The translations under genes were made by a program, and so were the position numbers. This document shows positions 49,178 through 58,100 of a stretch of 64,000 bases of DNA, piece after piece (position 1 is the first letter of the stretch; every line of letters starts with the position of its first letter). Source of the DNA: Paenibacillus alba (lineage in GTDB: Bacteria; Bacillota; Bacilli; Paenibacillales; NBRC-103111); assembly GCF_013204855.1 (NCBI RefSeq), contig NZ_JABMKZ010000002.1, positions 124,001-188,000 of the forward strand, read 5' to 3'. A model generated the notes under the pieces. It was not told where the DNA came from, made no database searches, and was given only the letters and a program-made list of their open reading frames with translations.

Positions 49178-51457
49178 TTAATAGGCTACAGCGGTTGTTT
49201 GACTAAAGCGGCAGTGATTGCCCTGTACGTTACAGCCAAGCAAGCCCGAGCCGTCCAAAAGCTTCATAAGCTGGGGGATAAACCACAATCTCACTTCGCT
49301 GATAGCATATCCCTGCAAATACGTCGTCTCTTGCACCAAATCCTTGCTGTTGTTGAGCTCAATGAGCGCCTGCATTCTAGCCATGAGTTTTGTATTATTG
49401 CTATGCATCATGAGGAAAACACGCAAATAATCTTTGTACGTTAAACGGAGCACTGACGTCGTTATTTTCGCAGATAGCTCCACAGCCTCCCCTTTAATCA
49501 GTTTGCTCATGTCTTGAAACGCAAGCAGCGCTCCTTCCGCGGCTGCAGCCAAAAGAACAAGCAGCGGCGAGCCCACATTAAGCAGCTCTTTCTTGGGATC
49601 CAGAAGTGCTTCGACTGTTCGGATCGCCAATCGGAAGGAAAACATCTCCGCATACGCAGATGAGATATTCGCACCGCATGAGGAAAAACCATACAACAAA
49701 TATTCCACTTCTTGATTCTTTAGGGGGTGGGCTCCCGGATCTGTAAGCTCACTGGACTTCTTCGGGTTCCCATTAGGATCAAGCTCTTGCCCATAGGTTC
49801 GATAATTAAATTTGGTTAGCGCGAATTCGTTCACATACATTTCATCACGCAGTGAATCCGTCGCCAAATTAAATGCCTCCAGCATTCCCATCGCTTTTAA
49901 GCTCACAGGCTCCGATTTCTCGAGATCATAGGCTATTTCACTGCCAATTGTCGTTTCCTGTGCGTTGGCATCCCGATATTTTTGATAATAACCCTTTGTA
50001 TCCGCAGATGAATTTCCTGAACCTTGCAATCTCTCATACACCCTGTTATCCCCATTTGGTGAACTAAACACGGTGCACGTACCCATTGCTTGCTTAGCTT
50101 GATCAAGAACTGCTTGAATTTTAGTCTTTTGCTGTTGTTTATTCGTGGAGATCATATTGTTGTGGTCCATTCGAGTTTTCTCCAGTAAGCTCTGTGTACG
50201 ATAAAATCCTACTGATTCCGTGTGATAACTTTGATTTGCTGAATTAGCTCTGTTTGTTTGATCAGGGGTGAAAAGATAAATCGAGTCCATCACTTCCTGA
50301 AAAGCAGAAAACAGAGCAGTTATGCTAGCTATTGAGGTCTGATATTTATAAAAATAATCATCTCCCAAAATAGAAACATTTTGAAACACTTCATTTACGT
50401 TTTCATTTCCAATTCCAGCATCTCGAGGGATTCCATCTATTTTCGTTCGAAGCTCGTCATTCCGCTGTTTGGCTAGACGAAGAGCGGGTTCAATGTTCTG
50501 CTTCAATTGCAAAACAACTCGGCTATCGGCCGGAACCTCCAGCTTTGTCGCCGCTAGCAGCGCCGCATATTTCATAATTAACTGCAATAAGACATCCAGT
50601 TCATTTAATTTCTGATTCAGCAGTTGAGCTTGCTCAGCCAATCTGCTTTTCGCTTGCAACATGTTCTGTATGCCAGCCGCACTCCCTGAACCTGCTTGGC
50701 TGATCGCAGCAATAGACATATCCATATTAGACATGGACTCACGGATCGATTCTATCTGACTCCTGATGCTGCTCATCTCGCTTTTTACTTCATCAACCGT
50801 ATGCAGACCGATCTGAGCAGCTAACTGATCCAGCTCTGTGATGCGCGCTAGATAATACGTGTAATATTGCTGTGTTTGGGCATGCAGGTTCTCAGCGCTT
50901 TCCCAAGCCTCATCCAGAGCTTCCTCACGTTGATTAATAAGCTTTTCCAATTCTGCAGCATTTTTTGAGAACTGTGTGCCGAACTGAAATGGTGTTGTTG
51001 TTCCACTTTTTCGAAATTTATCCGTAATTTCTAACGTATACTCAATAGGAGCTTTGATTTTCATATCTTCCAGGACTTGCTTTTCAAAAACGATATGATT
51101 CGCCAACGAATACACAGGAGTAACCCGAATACTTTCATTTACTGGCTTTGTATCTACATAATGAAAAGCACCAGCAGCTGTTTGACCTGACAAATTGGCG
51201 GTAAATACTTCTCTGAACAATGTCTCGCTTTCATTCTGCGAAATGCCCAGTCCGTACAGACCTATTTTTTGAAGCTCCTGATCATACGCTGACATGACAG
51301 AACGAGCTGCAGCTTTAACAGCTGATTCGCTTTCTTTTTCAGCCAGTTTAATACGCGCAAAATCAATTAATACGGCTTGAAATAAAAAAATCGGTACGAT
51401 GATAAGAATTAAGTAAACAGAAACTGCGCCTCTCTCAGAACGAATGAATCTCTTCAA
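49178..51457 (-). CDS. large TadG-like / Tad-associated membrane protein
   Basis: 759 residues. N-terminal segment SERGAVSVYLILIIVPIFLF is a TadG/TadE-like membrane anchor; the long outer part is mostly coiled coil (KLINQREEALDEAWESAE, SMSSIRSQIESIRESM-like heptads) and ends in a region with AEGALLAFQDMSKLIKG and CNVQGNHC. Firmicute Tad operons commonly have one such large protein in place of TadG. Presumably a minor pilin or scaffold of the pilus machinery. Not assigned to a named family with certainty. Confidence 0.75.
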   Translation of the reverse strand: MKRFIRSERGAVSVYLILIIVPIFLFQAVLIDFARIKLAEKESESAVKAAARSVMSAYDQELQKIGLYGLGISQNESETLFREVFTANLSGQTAAGAFHYVDTKPVNESIRVTPVYSLANHIVFEKQVLEDMKIKAPIEYTLEITDKFRKSGTTTPFQFGTQFSKNAAELEKLINQREEALDEAWESAENLHAQTQQYYTYYLARITELDQLAAQIGLHTVDEVKSEMSSIRSQIESIRESMSNMDMSIAAISQAGSGSAAGIQNMLQAKSRLAEQAQLLNQKLNELDVLLQLIMKYAALLAATKLEVPADSRVVLQLKQNIEPALRLAKQRNDELRTKIDGIPRDAGIGNENVNEVFQNVSILGDDYFYKYQTSIASITALFSAFQEVMDSIYLFTPDQTNRANSANQSYHTESVGFYRTQSLLEKTRMDHNNMISTNKQQQKTKIQAVLDQAKQAMGTCTVFSSPNGDNRVYERLQGSGNSSADTKGYYQKYRDANAQETTIGSEIAYDLEKSEPVSLKAMGMLEAFNLATDSLRDEMYVNEFALTKFNYRTYGQELDPNGNPKKSSELTDPGAHPLKNQEVEYLLYGFSSCGANISSAYAEMFSFRLAIRTVEALLDPKKELLNVGSPLLVLLAAAAEGALLAFQDMSKLIKGEAVELSAKITTSVLRLTYKDYLRVFLMMHSNNTKLMARMQALIELNNSKDLVQETTYLQGYAISEVRLWFIPQLMKLLDGSGLLGCNVQGNHCRFSQTTAVAY

Positions 51458-51471
51458 ATACTCTCCCCTTT

Positions 51472-52479
51472 CTAGTTGTGTATAACAATTACAATCCCTT
51501 TGCTTTCCAACTCCTTTCGAAAAGAGCTTGAAGGCATCCCTTTGCCGCTAGCATCCTTTTTGAAAAAATGCCATACAATCCCTTTTACTTGCGTTCCTTG
51601 CTGGAGCAGTTCAATGTCTTTGGGCATTTGTTCTCTGCGGAGTTGAAATTCCGTCATGTTATAGAAGGCTTGATGGGCAATTCCTCGAGCGTCCAAAGCA
51701 TCAACTGTTCTGCTTAATCCCGATACAGTTTCCAATACAACTTCTTTTCCGCCAACGAGCGATTTCAAATAAGCAGCAGCTTGACGCTCAGACTTGATCG
51801 TTACCTCAGGTCCAGCTAAATCACCATGTTCGGGCTCAATGAGGGCTTCCTTGGCTTTTTGCGCGGAAATCCTGCCTTTAATCGTTTGAAAATAAGTTCT
51901 TGTAATATCTGTTAAGCGGATGAGTTCAATTGGATCAACAATATGCGAAATCCCCGTACCCGTTGTCTTATTTACATGCAGCCATTTATCTACAAATGGA
52001 GGTGTTAAAAATGACTTATTCAGTTTCACTTCAATCTGCCTATTCAGTACATAATTCATAAATTTAGCACTTCCTGTTACACCCTGAGGCAATAAAGCTG
52101 ACGCTTTGGCAAGCTTTCGCTCAACTCGGCCGTTTGCTTCTAGGGTAGGAAGCTGAATTTGAGATGAGCCGCTGCCTGTCAGCATACCGAATAAATCCGA
52201 AATATTATTTTGAGTAAGCCGCCAGTAGAGACCATCGCTTTCACTAGGATTATAATTGCCCGTAACGATATCTTTGTGACTGTTATCCCATGTAAACGCG
52301 AGTCGCTCCGCTGTGGATCTTGCCATTTGCTGAACAAAAACTCGCTGATACACATACATGCCGAGAAAGAGCAGCGTAACGGTACACAATAAAATAACAG
52401 GAAATACAAGCGAAGCCTCGAGCGTGAAGCTTCCCTGCTCACTGGTTGCCAAGCTACTGCGTTTATGTTTACGGTGCAC
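51472..52479 (-). CDS. second TadE-like pseudopilin
   Basis: About 335 residues if the GTG at 52479 is the start; the frame extends to an ATG at 52551 deep inside the Flp gene, and neither has a clear ribosome site. The GTG overlaps the Flp stop, so translation is probably coupled. EQGSFTLEASLVFPVILLCT marks the TadE-type N-terminal segment, followed by a large extracytoplasmic domain ending RKELESKGIVIVIHN. Confidence 0.75.
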   Translation of the reverse strand: MHRKHKRSSLATSEQGSFTLEASLVFPVILLCTVTLLFLGMYVYQRVFVQQMARSTAERLAFTWDNSHKDIVTGNYNPSESDGLYWRLTQNNISDLFGMLTGSGSSQIQLPTLEANGRVERKLAKASALLPQGVTGSAKFMNYVLNRQIEVKLNKSFLTPPFVDKWLHVNKTTGTGISHIVDPIELIRLTDITRTYFQTIKGRISAQKAKEALIEPEHGDLAGPEVTIKSERQAAAYLKSLVGGKEVVLETVSGLSRTVDALDARGIAHQAFYNMTEFQLRREQMPKDIELLQQGTQVKGIVWHFFKKDASGKGMPSSSFRKELESKGIVIVIHN

Positions 52480-52696
52480 AGCTAGTCGTTGGACTTGGCG
52501 CACAGGGTACAACAGCGCTATTGTCTTTGAGATCCGTATTGGCATCGCCAATCAGCTTCTGAAACCAGCTTACGATCCACTTTCTGAAAATAATTGCTAT
52601 AGCAACTAGCACAGCAACAATCAATAAAATTTCCAGAGTTCCGAGACCTTCCTCCTCTTCCCAGAAGTGCTTAAAGCCCATTACAAACCTTTCCAT
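52469..52696 (-). CDS. flp: Flp-type pilin (Flp1-like)
   Basis: 75 residues from ATG 52696 behind GAGGAGG. WEEEEGLGTLEILLIVAVLV contains the Glu cleavage-site region and the hydrophobic pilin helix (EEGLGTLEILL) of Flp1-like pilins, then a short hydrophilic tail with two Cys (VPCAPSPTTSCAP). Major pilin subunit processed by the operon's own prepilin peptidase. Its position after tadC instead of first is unusual. Confidence 0.9.
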   Translation of the reverse strand: MERFVMGFKHFWEEEEGLGTLEILLIVAVLVAIAIIFRKWIVSWFQKLIGDANTDLKDNSAVVPCAPSPTTSCAP

Positions 52697-52713
52697 TGTT
52701 GAATTCCTCCTCA

Positions 52714-53583
52714 TTATTGTTTCATCATAAGTAAAGCTGGTGCAGCAACAATAACCATGACAACAACGAAAATAAGTACCATTGGGAACACCAGCTTGGA
52801 AGATGCCTCTTCTCCCAAGGTTCGTGAGACCGACTTCCTGCGCTGCCATAGATCCAATGAAAGAGAATGAAGAGAAACAGCAAAATCATGACCTCCGCGT
52901 TTATAGTTCAGCAGAAGTGTAGAAGTAAACAGCGACACTTCATGAAGTGCGCAGCGCTTGCTGAAGTCCTCCATCACTTTGGTAAATGAAATGTTCATTT
53001 GCAGTTCATGGACTGCCTGCGCCAGCTCTTTGTACAGTGGGGTGCCCGACTTGTGAGGTCTAGCCTCTACACAGCGAATCCACGCTTGATGGACGGTTTC
53101 GCCAGCATTAACAAGCAGGACGATTGTGCTCAGCACCTCCGGCAATTCAAGGATAATTAAGTGCTGTTTTTTGCGGATTTTGATATCCAAATCACGAACC
53201 ATCATCAAGGGTATGATAGCGCTGAGAAGTACGCCAAAACCGAGCAAAGAACCATCTCCGCCTGCCAATACAGAAAGGAAAGTCAGCGTCATTAAACATA
53301 AAGTACTTGCGGAAATCATCTCAGTATAAAACCATTTCGTCCCTTGTGCAGCAAAGCTTCTACCATACAAGGTAATTAGCTTGTGATAGATCTTAGCTGT
53401 AAGATCTGGCCATTTCTCCATTAAATTGAACTTATCTACAAGCAAATAGCTGTATGGCAAAAGTAGCTTGATCCGAAATGGATACAATTGTCCTTTCAAT
53501 ACATTGGCATATCGGCTGCGTCCCCATAGAAACAACAGAATTAACACAATAACTTGTGCCATGCACACAAATGTGATCCACAT
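52714..53583 (-). CDS. tadC: Tad secretion system membrane protein TadC
   Basis: 289 residues, type II secretion F fold: helices near 1-20, 98-115, 117-133 and 265-287, cytoplasmic part with LELPEVLSTIVLLVNAGETV and TLGEEASSKLVFPMVLIFV. The GAExxxxKLxxPM-like end is characteristic of GspF/TadC. Works with TadB as the inner-membrane platform. It ends 17 bases before flp. Confidence 0.92.
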   Translation of the reverse strand: MWITFVCMAQVIVLILLFLWGRSRYANVLKGQLYPFRIKLLLPYSYLLVDKFNLMEKWPDLTAKIYHKLITLYGRSFAAQGTKWFYTEMISASTLCLMTLTFLSVLAGGDGSLLGFGVLLSAIIPLMMVRDLDIKIRKKQHLIILELPEVLSTIVLLVNAGETVHQAWIRCVEARPHKSGTPLYKELAQAVHELQMNISFTKVMEDFSKRCALHEVSLFTSTLLLNYKRGGHDFAVSLHSLSLDLWQRRKSVSRTLGEEASSKLVFPMVLIFVVVMVIVAAPALLMMKQ

Positions 53584-53584
53584 G

Positions 53585-54370
53585 TTACACCTTAATATTC
53601 ATAATTTTTTGAGTTAGCAAATAACAAGCTCCCAAGAGCAGTAAACAAATCGTCATAATGAGCAAACCACTCCCCGTATAAAGAGGCAGCATATATTCAG
53701 GGGATGTGAAAGCCAATACGGCCACAATAGCGATCGGGGCAAAAAGCAAAACCCTCGATTCGAAACGTTTCTGTGCGATCATGACGGATATATCCTGAGA
53801 TATCTCCAGTTTTTCGCCAATAACAGTAGCCGTTCTTTTCATGACCTCCACAAGATTTCCCCCTGATCTTTTGCAAGTGAGGAACACATCCGTGAAGCTT
53901 CTTACATCTTCCAAATGACTTCGCTCGGCAAAATTTTTAAGCGCTGCTTCAATTGGTTCGCCATTTTCAACTCTGCGACAAATAATACTAAATTCAATGA
54001 CAATGAAGCAGGCCGGATCAGAATAAAGCAGCTTCAGATCTTCCAAAGCCTCTCGAAAAGCAGTTTCAATTGATTTCCCCACCGTCATCGAAGATGATAA
54101 ACAGCTTAGCGCTTGTTTAAACTGTACATATAACTTGTTTTTACGATTTTGGATTACATGCTGTTTGCGGAAACGTGGAAATGTCAGCCCTATCATGGAT
54201 AAGGCAGCGGCGAGGATTAGGCTTTTGTAGAAAATGTAGCCAACTATAAAAGCAGGAATTGCCAGCATCAATATGGCAATCATTTTTTCTTTCGCGTTCA
54301 TCTCATAAAGATTATAGTCGATCAGTTGATTGATGCTGGAGGGCTGGGGAGTTAGAGATGTTTTATTCAT
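53585..54370 (-). CDS. tadB: Tad secretion system membrane protein TadB
   Basis: 261 residues from ATG 54370, which overlaps the tadA stop by eight bases. Type II secretion F domain about 90-215 (FKQALSCLSSSMTVGKSIET, CKRSGGNLVEVMKRTATVIG) with paired membrane helices on both sides. Forms the inner-membrane core with TadC. Its stop is followed immediately by tadC. Confidence 0.92.
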   Translation of the reverse strand: MNKTSLTPQPSSINQLIDYNLYEMNAKEKMIAILMLAIPAFIVGYIFYKSLILAAALSMIGLTFPRFRKQHVIQNRKNKLYVQFKQALSCLSSSMTVGKSIETAFREALEDLKLLYSDPACFIVIEFSIICRRVENGEPIEAALKNFAERSHLEDVRSFTDVFLTCKRSGGNLVEVMKRTATVIGEKLEISQDISVMIAQKRFESRVLLFAPIAIVAVLAFTSPEYMLPLYTGSGLLIMTICLLLLGACYLLTQKIMNIKV

Positions 54371-55604
54371 AAGCGAACCAATCCGGAAGCTTTTTGCCAG
54401 CCATTTGAATTTTGTGCAAGTTATGAAGTCTGTTGCCTGTATACGTAAGCTCACCAATCACTTTACGATCTGCCGTTTCGCCTCTTTCCTCAAATAAGAA
54501 AAGTGGAAGAAGCTGCACCTCGCCATCTCTAACATCTAGAACCTCATGAATTTCGGTCACTCTTCGCGAGCGGTCGCGTATTCGGCTAATGTGAACGATG
54601 ATATCCAGCGCCGAGGCGATTTGTTTACGGATAACCTCTACTGGCAGCGGCGCACTGCTCAGCACCATTGTTTCAAGCCGGCTCAGCATGTCTACGGAGG
54701 TGTTAGAATGCCCCGAACTGAGGCTTCCATCATGCCCAGTATTCATTGCTGCCAACATATCTAGCGCTTCCGCCCCACGTACCTCGCCAACGATGATCCG
54801 ATTAGGACGCATACGCAGCGAGGATCGAATCAGATCTCTTATGCTGATCTCCCCTTTGCCTTCTGTATTGGCATTGCGAGTCTCCATTCGCACTAAGTTA
54901 GGCACATTTTGAATCTGCAGCTCAGCGGAATCTTCAATGGTGATGATGCGTTCATGTGAAGGAATCCAGGCACTAAGAGCATTGAGGAATGTTGTTTTCC
55001 CAGAGCCTGTACCTCCTCCAATAAAAATATTGCAGCCTGACTCAACAAATACTTGCAAGACATCTGCGGCTTCCCGCGACAAGCTCCCCATATTAACTAA
55101 ATCATCCATAAGAAGAGGCTTTCCCGGAAACTTACGGATGGTTAGTGCAGGTCCGTTTAACGAGGCAGGAGGCAGTACAATATTGACCCTTGAACCATCG
55201 TGTAAACGCGCATCTACAATTGGGGTTGATTGATTCACAATCCGATTCACTTTAGAAACAATCATTTGAATCAGGTCTTCAAGCTTCTCAGCACTTTCCA
55301 AAGCATAGGGGTATCGTTCCACAGCTCCATTTCTTTCAAAGAAAATGTTTTCATGACCATTAACCATAATTTCCGTTACGGATGGATCATCAATCAGCGG
55401 TTGAAGAACATCCAATCCCCGAAAAGAATCAAATATTCGCTTGACACCCAGCTGCATCTCACTAGAGGTCCACCCCTGCTCATCAGCAAGGCTGAAAATG
55501 ACATGCTCAATAAGTTCAACTAGTTTCGCATCGCTCACTGTGCTTGAAAGATCAAGTCTCTCCTTAATATCTTGCTTCAGAGTGTGGAATAACTGTTGAT
55601 TCAA
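54363..55604 (-). CDS. tadA: Tad pilus assembly ATPase TadA/CpaF
   Basis: 413 residues. VirB11/CpaF-type secretion ATPase: N-terminal domain, then FIGGGTGSGKTTFLNALSAW (Walker A about 184-194), ITIEDSAELQ (Asp box), RMRPNRIIVGEVRGAEALDM (Walker B) and MNTGHDGSLSSGHSN (His box). All catalytic motifs intact. It drives pilin export and overlaps tadZ and tadB at its ends. Confidence 0.96.
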   Translation of the reverse strand: MNQQLFHTLKQDIKERLDLSSTVSDAKLVELIEHVIFSLADEQGWTSSEMQLGVKRIFDSFRGLDVLQPLIDDPSVTEIMVNGHENIFFERNGAVERYPYALESAEKLEDLIQMIVSKVNRIVNQSTPIVDARLHDGSRVNIVLPPASLNGPALTIRKFPGKPLLMDDLVNMGSLSREAADVLQVFVESGCNIFIGGGTGSGKTTFLNALSAWIPSHERIITIEDSAELQIQNVPNLVRMETRNANTEGKGEISIRDLIRSSLRMRPNRIIVGEVRGAEALDMLAAMNTGHDGSLSSGHSNTSVDMLSRLETMVLSSAPLPVEVIRKQIASALDIIVHISRIRDRSRRVTEIHEVLDVRDGEVQLLPLFLFEERGETADRKVIGELTYTGNRLHNLHKIQMAGKKLPDWFAYE

Positions 55605-56716
55605 GAAGCAGCAGCTCCTTCCCGCTGCGTGGCGGATCGATCCTTGCCTCCATAAATAGCTGCGAACATGTCGTACGTTTGTTCAGAAAAAACACCCGAT
55701 TGCCACATCTGAGCGGGAGAACTCACCGTTTTCCAATCGGGAATGTACGGAAGCTTAAAGGCCAGCTCTTTTCCTAAAATGGAAAAATCATTAGTTAGAA
55801 TACCTGTAAATTTATTCAGTACAAAATGAATATTCGGCTTGAAGCCAAGCTGTTTATGAAGTATCTGCGTTTTGAATAGATCCGTTACATCATCTCGGAG
55901 CAGCCATATAATGTGATCACTGGATTCTAAACATTTTACAATTCTCGGATGCAAAGTAGCTTCCAGATCAACAATGATGTAGTCGTATTCGTTCTGAGCA
56001 ATGATCGTATCTAAAAGCAGTTGGATATGCTCGCCGCTCATTTCCTGCATTTCCCTAATTTGATCGTCAGGGCTTAAATGATCTATACGCCATCTGGCAT
56101 CATGAGATTTAAGCAGCTGCAGCTTGGGACCCAATAGATCAGGTGAGCTTTTCATGTAATAGAGAATCTGGGAAAATCGACTTCTATCCCCCTGCAGCCA
56201 TTGTGAAACAGCGCTAACCAATTCAAGACTTAAATAAAATACTTGTTCCCCGCGAAAAGACAATTGCTTTGCCAAATGCAGGGCGGTCATCGTTTTGCCA
56301 CTGTTCCCACTGCTGCTGAAAACAGAAAACACCTTCGTTCTTTTCATCCCGATTCCTTTATCGTAATGATTCTTCTCCGCATAGAAGGCATGAAGACGTG
56401 AAAGCAATTGACTCAAAGACTGAAACCGATATAAAAAAGGGATTTTAGTCTCAGCTTCCTTGGAGTTAGCGATGGTTTCACTTAAAACCATTTTGAATAA
56501 TGAAGTGCTCTGATTGAGCAAAAGTGGATAGAACGTCTCTGAGAACAATAAAATGCCTTCTACCGGCTGATGCTCAATGACTTCCAGGATGTATTCCCAT
56601 TTGGAAAACAATTTCACCTGCAAACGCTCTGCGAACTCTGAAGAACGGACAAACGCTGCGAGTCTTTCTGCGTACAGGTTGTCATCATCCAAGACATACA
56701 TTTGAATTTTATTCAT
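55601..56716 (-). CDS. tadZ: TadZ/CpaE-like ATPase
   Basis: 371 residues from ATG 56716 behind AAAGGAGGTAGT. An atypical receiver-like N-terminal domain (MYVLDDDNLYAERLAAFV) is followed by a ParA/MinD-type ATPase with VFSVFSSSGNSGKTMTALHL (Walker A about 133-140), VFYLSLE and YIIVDLEATLHPR (Walker B-type). Walker A lacks the signature lysine at its start, as in some TadZ proteins. Localises the pilus machine. Frame open upstream of 56716 but the ribosome site fixes the start. Confidence 0.88.
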   Translation of the reverse strand: MNKIQMYVLDDDNLYAERLAAFVRSSEFAERLQVKLFSKWEYILEVIEHQPVEGILLFSETFYPLLLNQSTSLFKMVLSETIANSKEAETKIPFLYRFQSLSQLLSRLHAFYAEKNHYDKGIGMKRTKVFSVFSSSGNSGKTMTALHLAKQLSFRGEQVFYLSLELVSAVSQWLQGDRSRFSQILYYMKSSPDLLGPKLQLLKSHDARWRIDHLSPDDQIREMQEMSGEHIQLLLDTIIAQNEYDYIIVDLEATLHPRIVKCLESSDHIIWLLRDDVTDLFKTQILHKQLGFKPNIHFVLNKFTGILTNDFSILGKELAFKLPYIPDWKTVSSPAQMWQSGVFSEQTYDMFAAIYGGKDRSATQREGAAAS

Positions 56717-56727
56717 TACTACCTCCT

Positions 56728-56826
56728 TTAAGTTGAGGATAATTTCGCATAAACACCGCTGCCAATTAACACTAAACCAATGATGAAGAGCACAATTGCC
56801 AGACGTACGGTGGTCGCAACGTTCAT
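56728..56826 (-). CDS. 32-residue membrane peptide, first gene of the tad operon
   Basis: Starts at ATG 56826 with a perfect AAAGGAGG seven bases upstream and ends in TAA overlapping the tadZ ribosome site. Product: MNVATTVRLAIVLFIIGLVL then IGSGVYAKLSST, a single membrane helix of about 20 residues with a short polar tail. Not recognised. Tight packing with tadZ argues that it is translated; it may anchor TadZ or serve in regulation. Confidence 0.68.
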   Translation of the reverse strand: MNVATTVRLAIVLFIIGLVLIGSGVYAKLSST

Positions 56827-56855
56827 GTATCAACCTCCTTTGTATGTCGGAAAAC

Positions 56856-56914
56856 AAAAAAAAGCACGCGCCGATGGCAGAGAACGAGTCTCCACGATCA
56901 GCGGTGCTTCCGCT
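56856..56914 (-). promoter_or_regulatory. transcription attenuator in the tad operon leader
   Basis: Terminator: long imperfect stem from AGCAC (56908-56904) to GTGCT (56867-56863) around a GAGA/TCTC top, followed by eight T. An upstream hairpin AGCGG (56914-56910) with CCGCT (56904-56900) uses the same bases as the terminator's 5' arm and would exclude it. It lies between the promoter at 56935-56962 and the first ribosome site, so transcripts must pass it to reach the operon. Confidence 0.7.
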
Positions 56915-56934
56915 TGTCCGATATATGTATCCAG

Positions 56935-56962
56935 ATTATACCACATTCAACTGAAAAAACAA
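56935..56962 (-). promoter_or_regulatory. sigma-A promoter of the tad operon
   Basis: -35 TTGTTT (56962-56957), 16-base spacer containing TG one base before the -10, and -10 TATAAT (56940-56935). Start predicted near 56928. It lies just after the thioesterase stop. Confidence 0.72.
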
Positions 56963-56967
56963 TCCTT

Positions 56968-57480
56968 TTATTCCCAAGGATATTTCATCGTAAAAAAGCC
57001 GGCAAGCTTCTTGCTTTCCACTCTCCGCATCCTTCTCATCTCTGCTCGCTGTGGTGCAGATTCATGAAGCTTCGTCTCTTCCTCGGTTTCCGGAATCACT
57101 TGAGGCACCTCAACCGGAACTTTATTATCATCCAACGCAACGAAAGTTAGAAAAGAAGTCGCGGCAATTTTTCTTGCCCCTGTCTTCAAATCCTCTGTAA
57201 CCACCTTTACGAAAACTTCCATTGAGCTTTTGCCGGTCCAAGTAACAAAAGACTCCAAACACACGGAATCCGAAGTGTGGATCGGCGACAAAAAGTCTAC
57301 GGAATCCGTCGAGGCTGTAACCACAGATCGCCTGCAATGTTTATGCGCAGCAATCGATGCAATATCATCAATGTACGACATTAGCTTGCCACCGAACAGG
57401 GTATTGTGATTATTCACATCGGTTGGAAAAATGCGCGATGTTTTGAAGCAGCGAGATTCTCTGGCAAAACGTTGTTCCAT
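56968..57480 (-). CDS. acyl-CoA thioesterase, hotdog fold, second paralogue
   Basis: 170 residues from ATG 57480 with a GGGGG box upstream; a longer frame from 57537 is unlikely. Motifs FPTDVNNHNTLFGGKLMSYI, VVTASTDSVDFLSPIHTSD and VTWTGKSSMEVFVKV are close to those of the copy at 28757 but the sequences differ enough to be old paralogues. Same predicted activity, hydrolysis of acyl-CoA. It stands directly upstream of the tad promoter, and its transcript probably ends at the attenuator. Confidence 0.88.
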   Translation of the reverse strand: MEQRFARESRCFKTSRIFPTDVNNHNTLFGGKLMSYIDDIASIAAHKHCRRSVVTASTDSVDFLSPIHTSDSVCLESFVTWTGKSSMEVFVKVVTEDLKTGARKIAATSFLTFVALDDNKVPVEVPQVIPETEEETKLHESAPQRAEMRRMRRVESKKLAGFFTMKYPWE

Positions 57481-57617
57481 AAACGAATAGCCCCCATTAT
57501 TTACATGAAAATAGAAATATGACTCATCATAACACACTTATCGTGTTTGTGGTTATAACTTAGGACACGCGTGTAATATAGTAATACAAGCTAAAAAACC
57601 AAAGTGGAGGTGCTGTC

Positions 57618-58100
57618 ATGTTTTCATTCATTGTGGTGTTTCTCATTACATATGCGCTTTTTTCAATCTCCGGTGTGCTATTCCCAACAGATCTAACTTA
57701 CTATAAGACTCTGAAAAAACCAAGCTGGAATCCGCCAGCTAAGCTTTTTGGCATCGCGTGGGGGATTCTTTATGCTTTAATTTCCGCTTCAGTGGCCATT
57801 GTTTATACCAAAACTGACGGATTTCAAGAAGCCGCTGCGAGCTATGTTCTTATTTTACTTATCAACTATTTGGCGAATCAGGCATTCACTTTCATTGAGT
57901 TTAAATTAAAAGACCGGAGACTAGCCTTTCTAGATACAGCTATCGTAGCCATTACGACCTTCTTTTTAATTAATGCTACCATTCCTTATTCCAAGCTCGC
58001 TGCCTGGCTGTTAGTCCCCTACTTGCTCTGGTCTTGTTTTGCTACAGTACTCGCATGGTCCATTTATCAGCTAAATAAAGAGGCTAAGCATTCTGTTTAA
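57618..58100 (+). CDS. TspO/MBR family membrane protein
   Basis: 160 residues with five membrane helices. YYKTLKKPSWNPPAKLFGIA followed by WGILYALISASVAIV is the conserved TspO/MBR segment; later NYLANQAFTFIEFKLKDRRL and LLVPYLLWSCFATVLAW. TspO proteins bind tetrapyrroles and other small hydrophobic ligands and respond to stress. GGAGGTG ribosome site upstream. The end overlaps the convergent kinase gene by 17 bases. Confidence 0.88.
   Translation: MFSFIVVFLITYALFSISGVLFPTDLTYYKTLKKPSWNPPAKLFGIAWGILYALISASVAIVYTKTDGFQEAAASYVLILLINYLANQAFTFIEFKLKDRRLAFLDTAIVAITTFFLINATIPYSKLAAWLLVPYLLWSCFATVLAWSIYQLNKEAKHSV

Noticed and set aside
48821..49444. Rightward 207-codon frame across the TadE/TadG junction
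   Set aside because: Antisense to two well-supported pilus genes, no ribosome site, no recognisable domain.
57550..57617. Palindrome ACACGCGTGT upstream of the TspO gene as a specific operator
   Set aside because: A ten-base palindrome alone is weak evidence; no paired site and no regulator gene nearby.
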